The notes beneath the pieces are model-generated. The model saw only the letters and a program-made list of their open reading frames with translations, had not been told where the DNA came from and did no database searches. Both the position numbers and the translations under genes were made by a program. Positions 1 through 7,974 of a stretch of DNA of 38,888 bases are shown piece after piece. The DNA is from an uncultured Nitrospirota bacterium (GTDB taxonomy: Bacteria > Nitrospinota > Nitrospinia > CAJXCL01), in assembly GCA_913051775.1 (NCBI GenBank), contig CAJXCL010000015.1, forward strand, positions 1 to 38,888, given 5' to 3'. Position 1 is the first letter of the stretch. Each line of letters opens with the position of its first letter.

Positions 1-1786
1 GATCAGGATAATCCGCATTCCAACCCCACTGGAAAATCTGCTCGCTCCCTTTGGACATCTTGTCCTGAAAGCGATTGTAGTCTGTAGAGCGGATTATTAG
101 TTGGATATCAATTTTTTTGAGCTGTTTCCTGAGCCAATCAAGGAAAGATTTAGCGTCAGGCCCTGAAGCGGCAGTATCAAAGTAAAGCAGCAGGGGTTTG
201 CCGGTTTTTAAATCTTTTCCACCCGGGTAACCGGATTCTGCTAATAATTGTTTTGCTTCAGCAATTGGTTTTCGTGTTGGTCTCCCATTTTTCCAGTTAA
301 AGACAAAAGGATTAATGCCTGCTTCGCCTTCAATGTATCCAAAAATTCCCGGCGGCAAAGGATTCTGTGCCGGTATTCCCCGTCCATTCAAAAAAATCTT
401 AATGTATTCTTCGTAATCAATAGCAATAGAAATCGCCTGTCTTAATTTTTTCTTCTCCTCGCTGTAACCGCCCACCACATCGTCCAGCATATTGAAACCT
501 ATATAAAAAGTGCTGGTTTGAACAGCTGTGGAAAGACGGATATTTTTTGCTTTCATGCTGTCGGTTAGGCCAACATCACCTTCGGACTGGATGCGAATAG
601 CCTGATCAAAACTATCTGAGGAAATTCCGGAAGTATCATAATACCCCTGCAGAAATTTGTTCCAATATGGAATATTTTCTTTTTCCAGCTTATAAACTAC
701 TTTTTCTACAAAGGGGAGAGGTTTCCCCGCGTCTTTTAGAAGTCCTTTTTTTTGAGCTTCTTCAAACCCTTCTGATGGATAAAGCTCTTTATGAAAATTT
801 TCGTTTCGAAGGAGTATCATTTCTTTATTGGGATTATGAACTGCTAATCTGTAAGGTCCGGTGCCGACCGGATACCAGTCGAGAGAAATCTGACGGTTAA
901 GCACCGGTCCCTGTGCATAAAACGCTTCTGCTTCCCCTGGGATGGGAGCAAAAAATGGCATGGCCATCCAGTAAATAAATTGAGGATATTTAGTCTTAAG
1001 AGTTACGCGAAAAGTATGACGGTCAACCTCCTCAACTCCTTTGAGTTGGTAAGCGTTCAGGTCGAGAAGTATCGGGTTTTTTTGTTCGTCCAGTTCCTGG
1101 TTATATGCCGCGCCTGCAAGAGTTTTTCTTTCCGCCCTTATTTTTTTTAATTGCTGACCAAGGTTCTTCGAGTACTCGGAAAAACCATCTATGTAGGAAG
1201 CCATAACTGGATAGATTGGACAATGCAATAAAGGATTTGCCATCCTTTTAATTTGATATAAATAGTCTGCGGCAATAAGTTCCCTGCTCCCTGTTTCTTT
1301 GAAGTCTTTTAACTCAAAGATGAATTCCATATCTTTGTCCAAAAGGTTATGGTAAAGGTAATTTCCCTGGCTGTCTTTCGCAAAAGCAGGGTGCTCCTGG
1401 TATTTGATGCCGGATTGTATTTTGATTTCATAAACTGCTTTTGACACCAGATCATCACGAGCATCAAGAGGGAGGCGTTCTCCATCCTTGTCAAAATACA
1501 TGGGTTTCGGAATTTCAACAGCGGTGAGAGGGATTAATTCGTATGGCCGTTTCAAATAATGGTATTGAAACGGCGGTTCGTATGTTTGTCCTATTATGGC
1601 ATATTCATTTGAGCTATAAGATCGGACAGGGTCTAGATGTTTAGGCCGCTCAGTAAAAGAAGAATAGAGAATGTTTTGAGCGCTTTCTCCAGGGTCATAA
1701 GGGTTATTGAGCGGATGATCAAAGCTGCAGCCTGACTGAAGAACCATCAACCAAATAATGTTTAAAACGATAAATAATTTTTTCAT
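1..1786 (-). CDS. ABC transporter substrate-binding lipoprotein (SBP_bac_5, peptide type), 3' end cut by window
   Basis: An uninterrupted minus-strand reading frame of 595 codons runs from an ATG at 1786 off the left window edge. The N-terminus is a lipoprotein signal with lipobox LQSGC (Cys20), so the mature protein should be lipid-anchored in the cell envelope. Blocks such as DWYPVGTGPYRL, a YIGFNMLD strand followed by LRQAISIAIDYEEY, and a final FQWGWNADYPD are characteristic of the large oligopeptide/dipeptide/nickel-binding family (extracellular solute-binding protein family 5). It would capture peptides or related solutes for an ABC permease, whose genes would lie beyond the left edge. 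No clear Shine-Dalgarno precedes the ATG. The family is well supported; the ligand is unknown. The C-terminus is missing only because the window ends. Confidence 0.9.
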   Translation of the reverse strand, partial: MKKLFIVLNIIWLMVLQSGCSFDHPLNNPYDPGESAQNILYSSFTERPKHLDPVRSYSSNEYAIIGQTYEPPFQYHYLKRPYELIPLTAVEIPKPMYFDKDGERLPLDARDDLVSKAVYEIKIQSGIKYQEHPAFAKDSQGNYLYHNLLDKDMEFIFELKDFKETGSRELIAADYLYQIKRMANPLLHCPIYPVMASYIDGFSEYSKNLGQQLKKIRAERKTLAGAAYNQELDEQKNPILLDLNAYQLKGVEEVDRHTFRVTLKTKYPQFIYWMAMPFFAPIPGEAEAFYAQGPVLNRQISLDWYPVGTGPYRLAVHNPNKEMILLRNENFHKELYPSEGFEEAQKKGLLKDAGKPLPFVEKVVYKLEKENIPYWNKFLQGYYDTSGISSDSFDQAIRIQSEGDVGLTDSMKAKNIRLSTAVQTSTFYIGFNMLDDVVGGYSEEKKKLRQAISIAIDYEEYIKIFLNGRGIPAQNPLPPGIFGYIEGEAGINPFVFNWKNGRPTRKPIAEAKQLLAESGYPGGKDLKTGKPLLLYFDTAASGPDAKSFLDWLRKQLKKIDIQLIIRSTDYNRFQDKMSKGSEQIFQWGWNADYPD

Positions 1787-2019
1787 AGATGAAAGATTTA
1801 GTTTTTATTTCTTGTGGTTTTGCGATGCTTTATTCTATAGCAAATCCTTTGGTTATTAAATACTGATCTTTATTGAAGCACCATGCTGCAAAGCTGAGCT
1901 TAGCTCTGCAAGCCGCATGGAATCTTCGGCAGAGAGTATAATTTTATTAAGTTTGCTTTCTAACCCCGCGTAAGCCCTGTTCCCGTAGGGTTCAGGACAA
2001 GCAGCAAGGAATGAGTTCG
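1787..2019. other. Intergenic gap with an open frame after the aldo/keto reductase stop
   Basis: No gene can be assigned firmly. In a different frame from the reductase, minus-strand codons from 2029 to the TAA at 1856-1858 are open for about 57 codons and read like protein (for example AYAGLESKLNKIILSAEDS), but there is no good start codon. It may be a frameshifted C-terminal tail, a decayed gene, or chance. Bases 1968-2008 also resemble, in reverse complement, the core of the intergenic repeat family described elsewhere (TGTCCT-AACCCT-CGGG). Confidence 0.35.
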
Positions 2020-3207
2020 CTAAACACTTTCACTTTTCCCACCGAGGCGTCTGACTTCTTGACCGGATAAAAGTGAATAAGCTTCTTTTAGAATAGACGG
2101 TATCAGGTGGGCGTGAGGAGATTTTTTAAGGCATTCAGAAAAATCAAATTTATCCAGAAAATCCGGTTTGTTTCCGGGAAACCAGTGATCCGCATTTCCC
2201 ATTAAGTTGAATCGCATTTTCCCATACTCCGTCATATCATATGCCCTGGCTAAATTCCAGAGATATAGTATTACCGGGATGTTAATATTCCCCGGGGTCT
2301 CATACCAATGAGGTAATCCTTCTTTCCATGTTGCCGCCCACTCTTTGCCGAGAATAGTACTAAATTCGCTCTTTAGCCTTTCAACAATGGGAGAAATGAG
2401 GTCTCTACGCTGTTCATAGAAACTCAGGGCTTTAATATGCTCATCGTAATCTGCAGGTTTGGCAGCGCCAATGGAAAGGGTAGAAACTTCGTGACGAGAA
2501 AGGCAAAAGAGATCATTAAAAATCATCGGAGAAAGAGGAGACGTTAATTTTCTTAGTTTTTCCGGTGGGTCGTATAGTTTTCCGCCTTTATCATTCGGGC
2601 TGATTATAAGCACGCCCATGTTTCGTTTGTTGGCTTCCAAAATAACCGGCCAGTTGTCCTGGAAAATATAATACCAGTGGAGGTTAATGAAATCAAAAAC
2701 ACCAGATTTGACAGCTTTTAAAATGATATCTGTAGAACCGTGAGTGGAAAAACCCACATGCCGAACTAATCCCTGTTTTTTCAGTTTGAGGACGGCCTCA
2801 AGACACCCTCCCTTCTGAAGAGTGTAGCTAAGTAGTTCTTCATTATTAATTCCGTGGATAGCAAAAAGATCGAGGTAGTCCACATGCAACAGTTTGAGGC
2901 TTTCTTCAATTCGTTTTAAAAATTCATTAACATCTTTTCTGGGGGATACTTTTGTCTGCAAAATAAAAGAATTTCTCGGAAGATTTTTAATAACCGAGCC
3001 AATTTCCTCCTCGCTTGTTCCATAACCATAAGCAGTTTCGATATGGTTTATGCCTAATTCAAGCGCCCTAAGAATGGTGGATTTTACTTTTTGTTTGCTT
3101 TGCTGAGTTGGAGTGTTGGATCTATTCCATGAGAATTGAAATCGCATTCCGCTGCACGTAAACACCGGCATTTTGATTTCAGTCTTCCCAAATCTACGAT
3201 AAAGCAA
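2020..3207 (-). CDS. Aldo/keto reductase with degenerate C-terminal ferredoxin-like region
   Basis: The 395-residue protein has the AKR barrel: N-terminal YRRFGKTEIKMP, an ETAYGYG motif near residue 57, Lys86 in QTKVSP and His118 in FAIHGIN. These give a tetrad of Glu57 (usually Asp), Tyr62, Lys86 and His118. It probably carries out NAD(P)H-dependent carbonyl reduction in the cytosol; the substrate is not evident. Residues about 298-378 align by pattern (PGNINIP, LWNLARAYDMTEYGKMR, LIPSILKEA) with the 4Fe-4S ferredoxin-like C-terminal part of many bacterial AKRs, but the CxxCxxC...CP cysteines are gone and only Cys359 remains. It stands alone, about 40 bp downstream of coaD on the same strand. 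Start ATG at 3207; no strong ribosome site is seen. Confidence 0.85.
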   Translation of the reverse strand: MLYRRFGKTEIKMPVFTCSGMRFQFSWNRSNTPTQQSKQKVKSTILRALELGINHIETAYGYGTSEEEIGSVIKNLPRNSFILQTKVSPRKDVNEFLKRIEESLKLLHVDYLDLFAIHGINNEELLSYTLQKGGCLEAVLKLKKQGLVRHVGFSTHGSTDIILKAVKSGVFDFINLHWYYIFQDNWPVILEANKRNMGVLIISPNDKGGKLYDPPEKLRKLTSPLSPMIFNDLFCLSRHEVSTLSIGAAKPADYDEHIKALSFYEQRRDLISPIVERLKSEFSTILGKEWAATWKEGLPHWYETPGNINIPVILYLWNLARAYDMTEYGKMRFNLMGNADHWFPGNKPDFLDKFDFSECLKKSPHAHLIPSILKEAYSLLSGQEVRRLGGKSESV

Positions 3208-3245
3208 TGTTTTGGAATTCCCACATTTTGTGAAATTAAAAGAGG

Positions 3246-3728
3246 TTATTGGAGTTTATTTTTCAGGCCTTTTGCAACGGATGAAGGGACATGATTACTT
3301 ACATCGCCATGAAAACTCGCAATTTCTTTTATAATTTTGGAACTGAGAAAAGAATATTCTTCACTTGGGATCATAAATATTGTTTCTAATGATTTATCAA
3401 GGGTTCTGTTCATCAGACCCATCTGAAGTTCGAAATCAAAATCTGAAATAGCTCTTAAACCTTTAATTACTACATTAGCGTCTCTTTTTCTAGCATAATT
3501 CGTAAGTAGATCTTTAAAGGAATCTATCTCTAAATTTTTCCAACCTGTGGTAGCGTTTTTTATGAAATCAACTCTTTCTTCTACAGTAAACATGGGATCT
3601 TTTTGAGGATTATGGGCGACAGCCACAATTAATTTATCAAAAAGCTGAAGGGCTCTTTTTATAATATCAACATGTCCGTTTGTTACAGGATCAAAAGTCC
3701 CGGGATAAATCGCTATCGTTTTTTTCAT
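3246..3728 (-). CDS. coaD: Phosphopantetheine adenylyltransferase
   Basis: This is the fourth step of coenzyme A synthesis: transfer of AMP from ATP to 4'-phosphopantetheine, giving dephospho-CoA, in the cytosol. The 160-residue length is typical of the bacterial enzyme. Visible motifs are the nucleotidyltransferase signature YPGTFDPVTNGH (T16 to H19), the KGLRAISDFDFELQM segment that contributes to the pantetheine site, and SSKIIKEIA, equivalent to the ISSTxVRE motif that binds ATP. The gene lies between rlmN and the aldo/keto reductase on the same strand, with about 165 bp containing a strong hairpin before it, so it may have its own promoter. Identity is essentially certain. Confidence 0.97.
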   Translation of the reverse strand: MKKTIAIYPGTFDPVTNGHVDIIKRALQLFDKLIVAVAHNPQKDPMFTVEERVDFIKNATTGWKNLEIDSFKDLLTNYARKRDANVVIKGLRAISDFDFELQMGLMNRTLDKSLETIFMIPSEEYSFLSSKIIKEIASFHGDVSNHVPSSVAKGLKNKLQ

Positions 3729-3798
3729 CTTTTTATTCGATTATTTACAAAGCACTAATATAAAGTATTGGATTCTACCACATTTTTTTTAACATTTT

Positions 3799-3817
3799 AA
3801 ACCACTAAGATACACAG
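3799..3817 (+). repeat. ACCACnnAGAnnCA-type short dispersed repeat, single copy
   Basis: The bases ACCACTAAGATACACAG between rlmN and coaD match the motif seen twice more at 27759-27782 and 27869-27892. Short elements of the form ACCACAGAGACACAGAG occur in intergenic DNA of many environmental bacteria. No function can be read from it here. Confidence 0.45.
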
Positions 3818-3836
3818 CATCCTTTGTTAAAATCCG

Positions 3837-3873
3837 AAATTCGAATGAAGTTCAGGTTTCGACATTCGAATTT
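3837..3873 (-). terminator. 11-bp perfect inverted repeat between rlmN and coaD
   Basis: AAATTCGAATG at 3837-3847 is repeated as its exact reverse complement CATTCGAATTT at 3863-3873 with a 15-nt loop. It begins about 20 bp after the rlmN stop codon on the minus strand, so it could end rlmN transcription or stabilise its 3' end. The stem is AT-rich and the following T run is short, so it is not a textbook intrinsic terminator; it could instead be a protein site upstream of coaD. Confidence 0.45.
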
Positions 3874-3893
3874 ATACTTCAATAGTTTGTACT

Positions 3894-4919
3894 TCATGAT
3901 GCTGTTAATTGTCCGCATGAAGCAGAAATGTCTATTCCTCTCTGTTTTCTCGTAAAAACAGAAAAATTACGGGAGATGAGATATTCATGAAATTTATCAA
4001 CTTTATGCTGATCAGGTGAGTCATATTGACTTTTGCCATCAAGTCTTTTATTAAAAGGCAAAAGATTAATTTTGCATTTTATCCCTTTTAAAAGATCGGC
4101 TAATTGTTTTGCGTCTTTCACCGAATCATTGACGTCTCTAATTAAAACATATTCAAAAGTAATCCGCTTTTTATTTGGTTTAAGCGGATATTCCCGACAT
4201 ACTTTTAACAGTTCTTTTAATGGATATTTCTTATTAACAGGCATTAATCGGTTTCTAACATTGTCATCGGACGCGTTTAATGAAATAGCGAGGTTAATGT
4301 TAAGTTTTTCATCTTTAAGCCTTTTTAGGCCCGGGATCAAACCGCAGGTTGAGAGAGTGATTTTCGAGGCGGAAATCCCAAGTCCCCAGGGAGAATAGAT
4401 AATTTTAACTGCTTTAATGACGTTTTCATAATTATCAAGAGGTTCTCCCATCCCCATTAAAACAATATTAGTAATTCTTTTTTCCTTTCTGCTGACTAAC
4501 ATGATTTGGTTGACAATCTCACCTGCTGTTAAATTCCGAGAAAACCCCATTTTGCCTGTATAACAAAAGGAACAATTAAACTTGCAACCCACTTGGGTTG
4601 AAACGCATAAGGTTAATCTTTTGTCGTCCGGCATGAGTACGGATTCAATTTTTTGCTTATCTTCCAGTTCAAAAAGGCATTTCCTCGTTCCATCTTTAGA
4701 AACCATCTCTTGCAATAAAATAAGGCCTGAAACATAAAACTCGTTTTGAAGATCTTCTCTTAGTTTTTTTGACAGGTTGGTCATTTCCTCTATGCTTTTG
4801 ATTTTCTTATTATAAATCCAATCCAAAACCTGTTTGGCCCGATATGCTTCAGAACCAATTACTCTCAAGTATTCATTGAGTTCGTCTTCTGTTATTTCCC
4901 TCATATCAATTTTATTCAT
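3894..4919 (-). CDS. rlmN: Dual-specificity 23S rRNA/tRNA adenine C2 methyltransferase (radical SAM)
   Basis: RlmN methylates A2503 of 23S rRNA and A37 of some tRNAs using two S-adenosylmethionine molecules and a protein-bound methyl intermediate. The 341-residue protein has the radical SAM cluster motif GCKFNCSFC (Cys112, Cys116, Cys119), the glycine-rich MGMGEPLDNYENV segment that contacts SAM, and the C-terminal SASCGQL Cys335 expected to form the transient RNA cross-link. The N-terminal helical part (EAYRAKQVLDWIYNK) is also typical. It has Cys-Asn at the first motif and an ordinary RlmN length rather than features that would mark Cfr. It is a single gene followed by a hairpin. Confidence 0.96.
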   Translation of the reverse strand: MNKIDMREITEDELNEYLRVIGSEAYRAKQVLDWIYNKKIKSIEEMTNLSKKLREDLQNEFYVSGLILLQEMVSKDGTRKCLFELEDKQKIESVLMPDDKRLTLCVSTQVGCKFNCSFCYTGKMGFSRNLTAGEIVNQIMLVSRKEKRITNIVLMGMGEPLDNYENVIKAVKIIYSPWGLGISASKITLSTCGLIPGLKRLKDEKLNINLAISLNASDDNVRNRLMPVNKKYPLKELLKVCREYPLKPNKKRITFEYVLIRDVNDSVKDAKQLADLLKGIKCKINLLPFNKRLDGKSQYDSPDQHKVDKFHEYLISRNFSVFTRKQRGIDISASCGQLTAS

Positions 4920-4946
4920 ATTTTTATTTTTGATTATTTGTTTGTT

Positions 4947-5052
4947 TTGATATTAGCCACCCTTGGCCTCAACCCTTTAGGAGGCTTTCCATTGGGAAAA
5001 TGTCAAATTCGGCTCTCCTCGCCCCGAATTATGGTTGCGATCACTGGCCACA
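4947..5052 (+). repeat. Intergenic repeat family, copy C
   Basis: This stretch aligns with copies at 20574-20680 (plus) and 22659-22789 (minus). Shared landmarks in order are TTGAT, TGGCCT-AACCCTT--GG-GG, TTCC, CAATTCGG or AAATTCGG, GAATT-TGGTTGC and CTGG or GCTCC. The copies are clearly diverged. Here it ends about 17 bp before the ATG of the cyclase pseudogene and has the same orientation. Its role is unknown. Confidence 0.65.
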
Positions 5053-5068
5053 CCGTTGAAATCTTTGT

Positions 5069-5463
5069 ATGAGCAATATTACAACAGATTTATTAGAAAA
5101 ACATCTGGAAAGCCTGGAGCAGTTCAATGAAAATATCCTTCAAAGCATAACTTCCAGTTTATTAGTGGTGGACAATTAAAACTATATTATTCGAAAAATT
5201 CAATAAATCCATGAAAATTAATACCGGTGAAGCTGTTACAGGAAATATTGGTTTAGAAAAAAGGATGGCCTCTACTTTTATCGGAGATGTTGTTAATTTT
5301 GCCGATCGCGTTCAGTCTCAATCTAAAGCTGGAGAAATTCTGATTTTCGACTCTACGTTTAGGAAGGTCATAAAGAAAATAGCTGTAAAAAAGTTAATAC
5401 CGCATTATTTGAAAGGGAAACAAAAAGAGGTTGAGCTTTACAGGATACAGGGGGTCATATAAA
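5069..5463 (+). pseudogene. Decayed PAS-domain class III adenylate/guanylate cyclase
   Basis: The 5' piece starts at ATG 5069 and reads as a coiled linker plus the beginning of a PAS domain (EQFNENILQSITSSLLVVDN) before an in-frame TAA at 5177-5179. Reading on, with a frameshift near 5200, gives NYIIRK then FNKSM, as in a PAS domain, and then abruptly the last part of a class III cyclase: KINTGEAVTGNIG, STFIGDVVNFADRV and ELYRIQGV. The whole core between PAS and the GNIG motif, including the metal-binding aspartates, is missing. So there is one nonsense mutation, one frame change and one large internal deletion. The 83-codon 3' frame (5211-5462) is unlikely to be a working protein. The parent was probably a sensor making cAMP or cGMP. 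Confidence 0.85.
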
Positions 5464-5494
5464 AAAAGACTTGAAATATCGTCAGTCATAATAC

Positions 5495-5719
5495 TTAATT
5501 TAAATCATCCGGTTCATCAGGAACAGTTTCATCTAAAAATTCATCGGGAATAGAATCTTCATCTTCTTTTTTGTCTAATAAATCTTCTTCGTAACTGATT
5601 TCATTGTAAAAGCCATCATTCAACCCGGCAGAAATACAATCCCCACATAAATTCATAGTAGCCCCACCTACGAGAGGTTGATACTTGGTACCACACTCGG
5701 AGCACCTCAGCAAACCCAT
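5495..5719 (-). CDS. Small zinc-ribbon protein with acidic tail
   Basis: A 74-residue protein. The first 28 residues hold two CxxC knuckles (Cys6/Cys9 and Cys25/Cys28) around a GG-containing turn, as expected for a zinc ribbon; the rest is low-complexity and very acidic (EEDLLDKKEDEDSIPDEF). I do not recognise a named family. It could be a regulatory or RNA/protein-binding accessory factor, but nothing in the sequence settles that. It is on the minus strand, converging on the cyclase pseudogene and about 105 bp downstream of the amidase gene. GATTCT-type bases and a possible AGGAGATTC ribosome site precede the ATG. Confidence 0.7.
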   Translation of the reverse strand: MGLLRCSECGTKYQPLVGGATMNLCGDCISAGLNDGFYNEISYEEDLLDKKEDEDSIPDEFLDETVPDEPDDLN

Positions 5720-5822
5720 TTTTTAGAATCTCCTAAAAAAGAAAATCTCAACCTTTAAATTACAAATAAAACTCAATGACCAAAAAAATATACATTAAAA
5801 TTTTCTGCTATTATTTCTACTA

Positions 5823-7079
5823 CTATTTTGTTTTTAAAGCAACCTGCATTTCTCTAAAATATTTTTCAATCCCTTCTAAAATGAAATAGGCCAGCCTTTC
5901 CCTGTACTTGCTTGATCTGAGTCTCTTCCCTTCTATAGGATTGCTAACAAACGATGTTTCCACTAAAACACTGGGCATATTGGCTCCGTGCAGCACATAA
6001 AAAGGTCCACCCTTTGCGCCTAAATCTTTTACCCTCTTGAATTTTTTTCTCATACCCTGGATTAAGTTATTTTGAACAATTCCAGCTAATTGGCTTGAGT
6101 CATTCATTTTCGTATTGGCTACCATATCCGCCAGAATATATTGGACATCATCAATATTAGAACGCGGGACTTTATTTTCCCTCGCGGCAGTTTCTAATGC
6201 TCGATCGCTTTTAGCAAAATCAAGATAGTATGTTTCTATCCCTGAAGCATCTTTACGTTTGCTGGCATTTGCGTGAATTGAAATAAAAATATCGGCTTTA
6301 TTGCCGTTTGCAATCTCTGTTCTCTCCTGTAATGGAATGAATACATCATTATTACGGGTAAGAATGACTTTATAGTCCAATTTTTTTTTTATCAATTTTT
6401 TTAATTTAAGAGCAATGTCAAGAACCACATCTTTTTCTAAAAGTCCCTTTATTCCTTTTGCGCCACGATCCTTACCCCCATGCCCGGGATCAATAACAAT
6501 GATCTTTTTTGCTATTATCCGGTTGGGCACCCGTGAGTTATCGAACGAAGATAGTTCATTAAGTCTTTCAACCGCCAACTTATACATATCTCCCTTTGAA
6601 AATTTCGTAGTTATTTTTGTATAAGCTTTTTTTGCTTTATAATATTTCCTTAAGTCATAAAAATATATATCACCAGTACGGAATAATGCATCATCTGCCA
6701 GGCTGCTGCTTGAATATTTCTTGACAACCATACTATAGTGTTGGATAGACGAGTTCAGGTCTTTCCTCATGCCAAACTTTTTAAAGGAATCATAGTAAAG
6801 CATTCCAGCAGTGAAAAGAGCGTCATCAGCAAATGAACTGCTGGGAAAGCGCCGGGAAACCGAGAGAAACTTATTTATATTTTTTGTCCAGCCGGATTTA
6901 ATCGCTTGTTTTCTCTTGGAGCCTTTTAAGGAGTAATAGTCGTTCCTGGCGTTATTATATAGAGTTTCCGCCGTTTCTTTTGCATAGGCTAAGGATGGAA
7001 AATATGAAAGAGAAAAGAAAAATATTATGAAAACTATAAAAGAAAAAGCAGCATTAACCATAGAATGAAAATATAGCAT
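5823..7079 (-). CDS. N-acetylmuramoyl-L-alanine amidase (Amidase_3) with N-terminal TPR-like region
   Basis: A periplasmic enzyme that cuts the amide bond between N-acetylmuramic acid and the stem peptide of peptidoglycan, as in daughter-cell separation. Of 418 residues, the first 33 form a signal peptide with a probable AYA cleavage site. Residues about 35-175 contain two repeats of the form FADDALFxxGxxYYD, typical of the YbgF/BamD type of TPR. The catalytic domain follows: zinc ligands His200 (VIDPGHGGKD), Glu215 and His269 (SIHANAS), and catalytic Glu374 (VLVETSFVSNP). The AMIN domain of E. coli AmiC is replaced by TPR-like repeats, suggesting a different way of being placed or activated. 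Met7 is an alternative start. Confidence 0.93.
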   Translation of the reverse strand: MLYFHSMVNAAFSFIVFIIFFFSLSYFPSLAYAKETAETLYNNARNDYYSLKGSKRKQAIKSGWTKNINKFLSVSRRFPSSSFADDALFTAGMLYYDSFKKFGMRKDLNSSIQHYSMVVKKYSSSSLADDALFRTGDIYFYDLRKYYKAKKAYTKITTKFSKGDMYKLAVERLNELSSFDNSRVPNRIIAKKIIVIDPGHGGKDRGAKGIKGLLEKDVVLDIALKLKKLIKKKLDYKVILTRNNDVFIPLQERTEIANGNKADIFISIHANASKRKDASGIETYYLDFAKSDRALETAARENKVPRSNIDDVQYILADMVANTKMNDSSQLAGIVQNNLIQGMRKKFKRVKDLGAKGGPFYVLHGANMPSVLVETSFVSNPIEGKRLRSSKYRERLAYFILEGIEKYFREMQVALKTK

Positions 7080-7284
7080 TCATTATAAATAAGTCAAGAT
7101 GCAGTAAAGATCAATTATTGGTCACTCGTTTCAAGGTTAGTGTTCAGCAGTCAGCTATAAGAGGTCAACAAGAGATGATAAAGCAACAATTATAAGTAAG
7201 AATATTTTCTGCAAATGAATACCCATGTTTTTATATTTTCCTGTTGCAGCAGAAAGCTGACAACTGATGGGTGAACGTTTATCC
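7080..7284. other. Intergenic, no gene seen
   Basis: About 205 bp between the amidase and the thioredoxin gene. Short inverted words GTCAGCT (7148-7154 region) and AGCTGAC (7256-7262 region) are present about 100 bp apart, but no ORF or convincing promoter stands out. Confidence 0.4.
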
Positions 7285-7908
7285 TTACGTTTTGCGGATT
7301 AAATACTCGAAAGTTTCAATCGTTTGAGCCCCGAACCAATTACGGGCACCTACAACTCGAGTTAATATACGGCCTGACTTATCAATAATAAAAGAAGATG
7401 GAAGCGCATTAACCATATAAATCCTCTGGATTCGTCCATCCGGTGAAAGAAGAATCGGAAATGTAAGTTCCAGTTCTTTGACAAATGGTTTAACAACTGG
7501 TTCTCCCTGACGGTCGATACTGACTGCAAGTATGACAAGATCTTCTTTTTTAAATTTACGGTAAAGCTTTTCCATGTCCGGCATTTCAATTCGGCACGGA
7601 CCACACCATGTTGCCCATATATTCAAAAATACTACTTTGCCTCTGAATTGAGAAAGGGAAACAGGTTTGCCATTCATATCAGAAAAAGTAAAATCAGGAG
7701 CCATAAATCCTTCTTGAGGAGCAATTTCTTCAGATAACGGTTTTGCTTGCTTTACATTATTGTTCCCGGATGACTGGTTTTTTGCGGATTCATATTTGGA
7801 AAAGAAAGCAAGCACATTTTCGTGCTTCATAAAGAAACCGCTGACAAGTAAAAATAATGTAAAAGCGCCAAATGAATAAAAAACAACTCTATATCGGGAA
7901 TTTAACAT
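7285..7908 (-). CDS. Membrane-anchored TlpA/ResA-like thiol-disulfide oxidoreductase
   Basis: A 207-residue protein with one N-terminal membrane segment (about residues 8-26) that should leave the rest in the periplasm, then a low-complexity linker and an AhpC/TSA-like thioredoxin fold. The active site WCGPC lies at residues 101-105 and a cis-proline loop (NALPSSFIID) is present. ResA/CcmG/TlpA proteins reduce the CxxCH cysteines of apocytochrome c before heme is attached. Its place directly downstream of ccmA-ccmB-ccmC on the same strand supports that role, so it may serve as the CcmG-equivalent; ccmE, ccmF and ccmH are not in this window. A hairpin and a possible repeat remnant occupy the 66-bp gap in front of it. 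Confidence 0.9.
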   Translation of the reverse strand: MLNSRYRVVFYSFGAFTLFLLVSGFFMKHENVLAFFSKYESAKNQSSGNNNVKQAKPLSEEIAPQEGFMAPDFTFSDMNGKPVSLSQFRGKVVFLNIWATWCGPCRIEMPDMEKLYRKFKKEDLVILAVSIDRQGEPVVKPFVKELELTFPILLSPDGRIQRIYMVNALPSSFIIDKSGRILTRVVGARNWFGAQTIETFEYLIRKT

Positions 7909-7916
7909 AGCTTATT

Positions 7917-7965
7917 CCATAATGCGGCCAAGAGGCCGAAACCGAATAGGGCTTCCGCCCAGTAC
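7917..7965 (-). repeat. Possible remnant of the intergenic repeat family (copy F) with a GGCC hairpin
   Basis: In reverse complement this stretch reads ATTCGGTTTCGGCC, then TCTT, GGCCGCATTATGG, resembling the ATTCGG...GAATTATGG part of copy C. CGGCC-TCTT-GGCCG at about 7924-7938 forms a perfect short hairpin. It lies just upstream of the thioredoxin gene and has the same orientation. The match is weak. Confidence 0.3.
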
Positions 7966-7974
7966 ACTTCCCTT

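Noticed and set aside
4033-4398. Plus-strand frame of 121 codons
   Set aside because: It is antisense to rlmN with no ribosome site; a shadow of the real gene.
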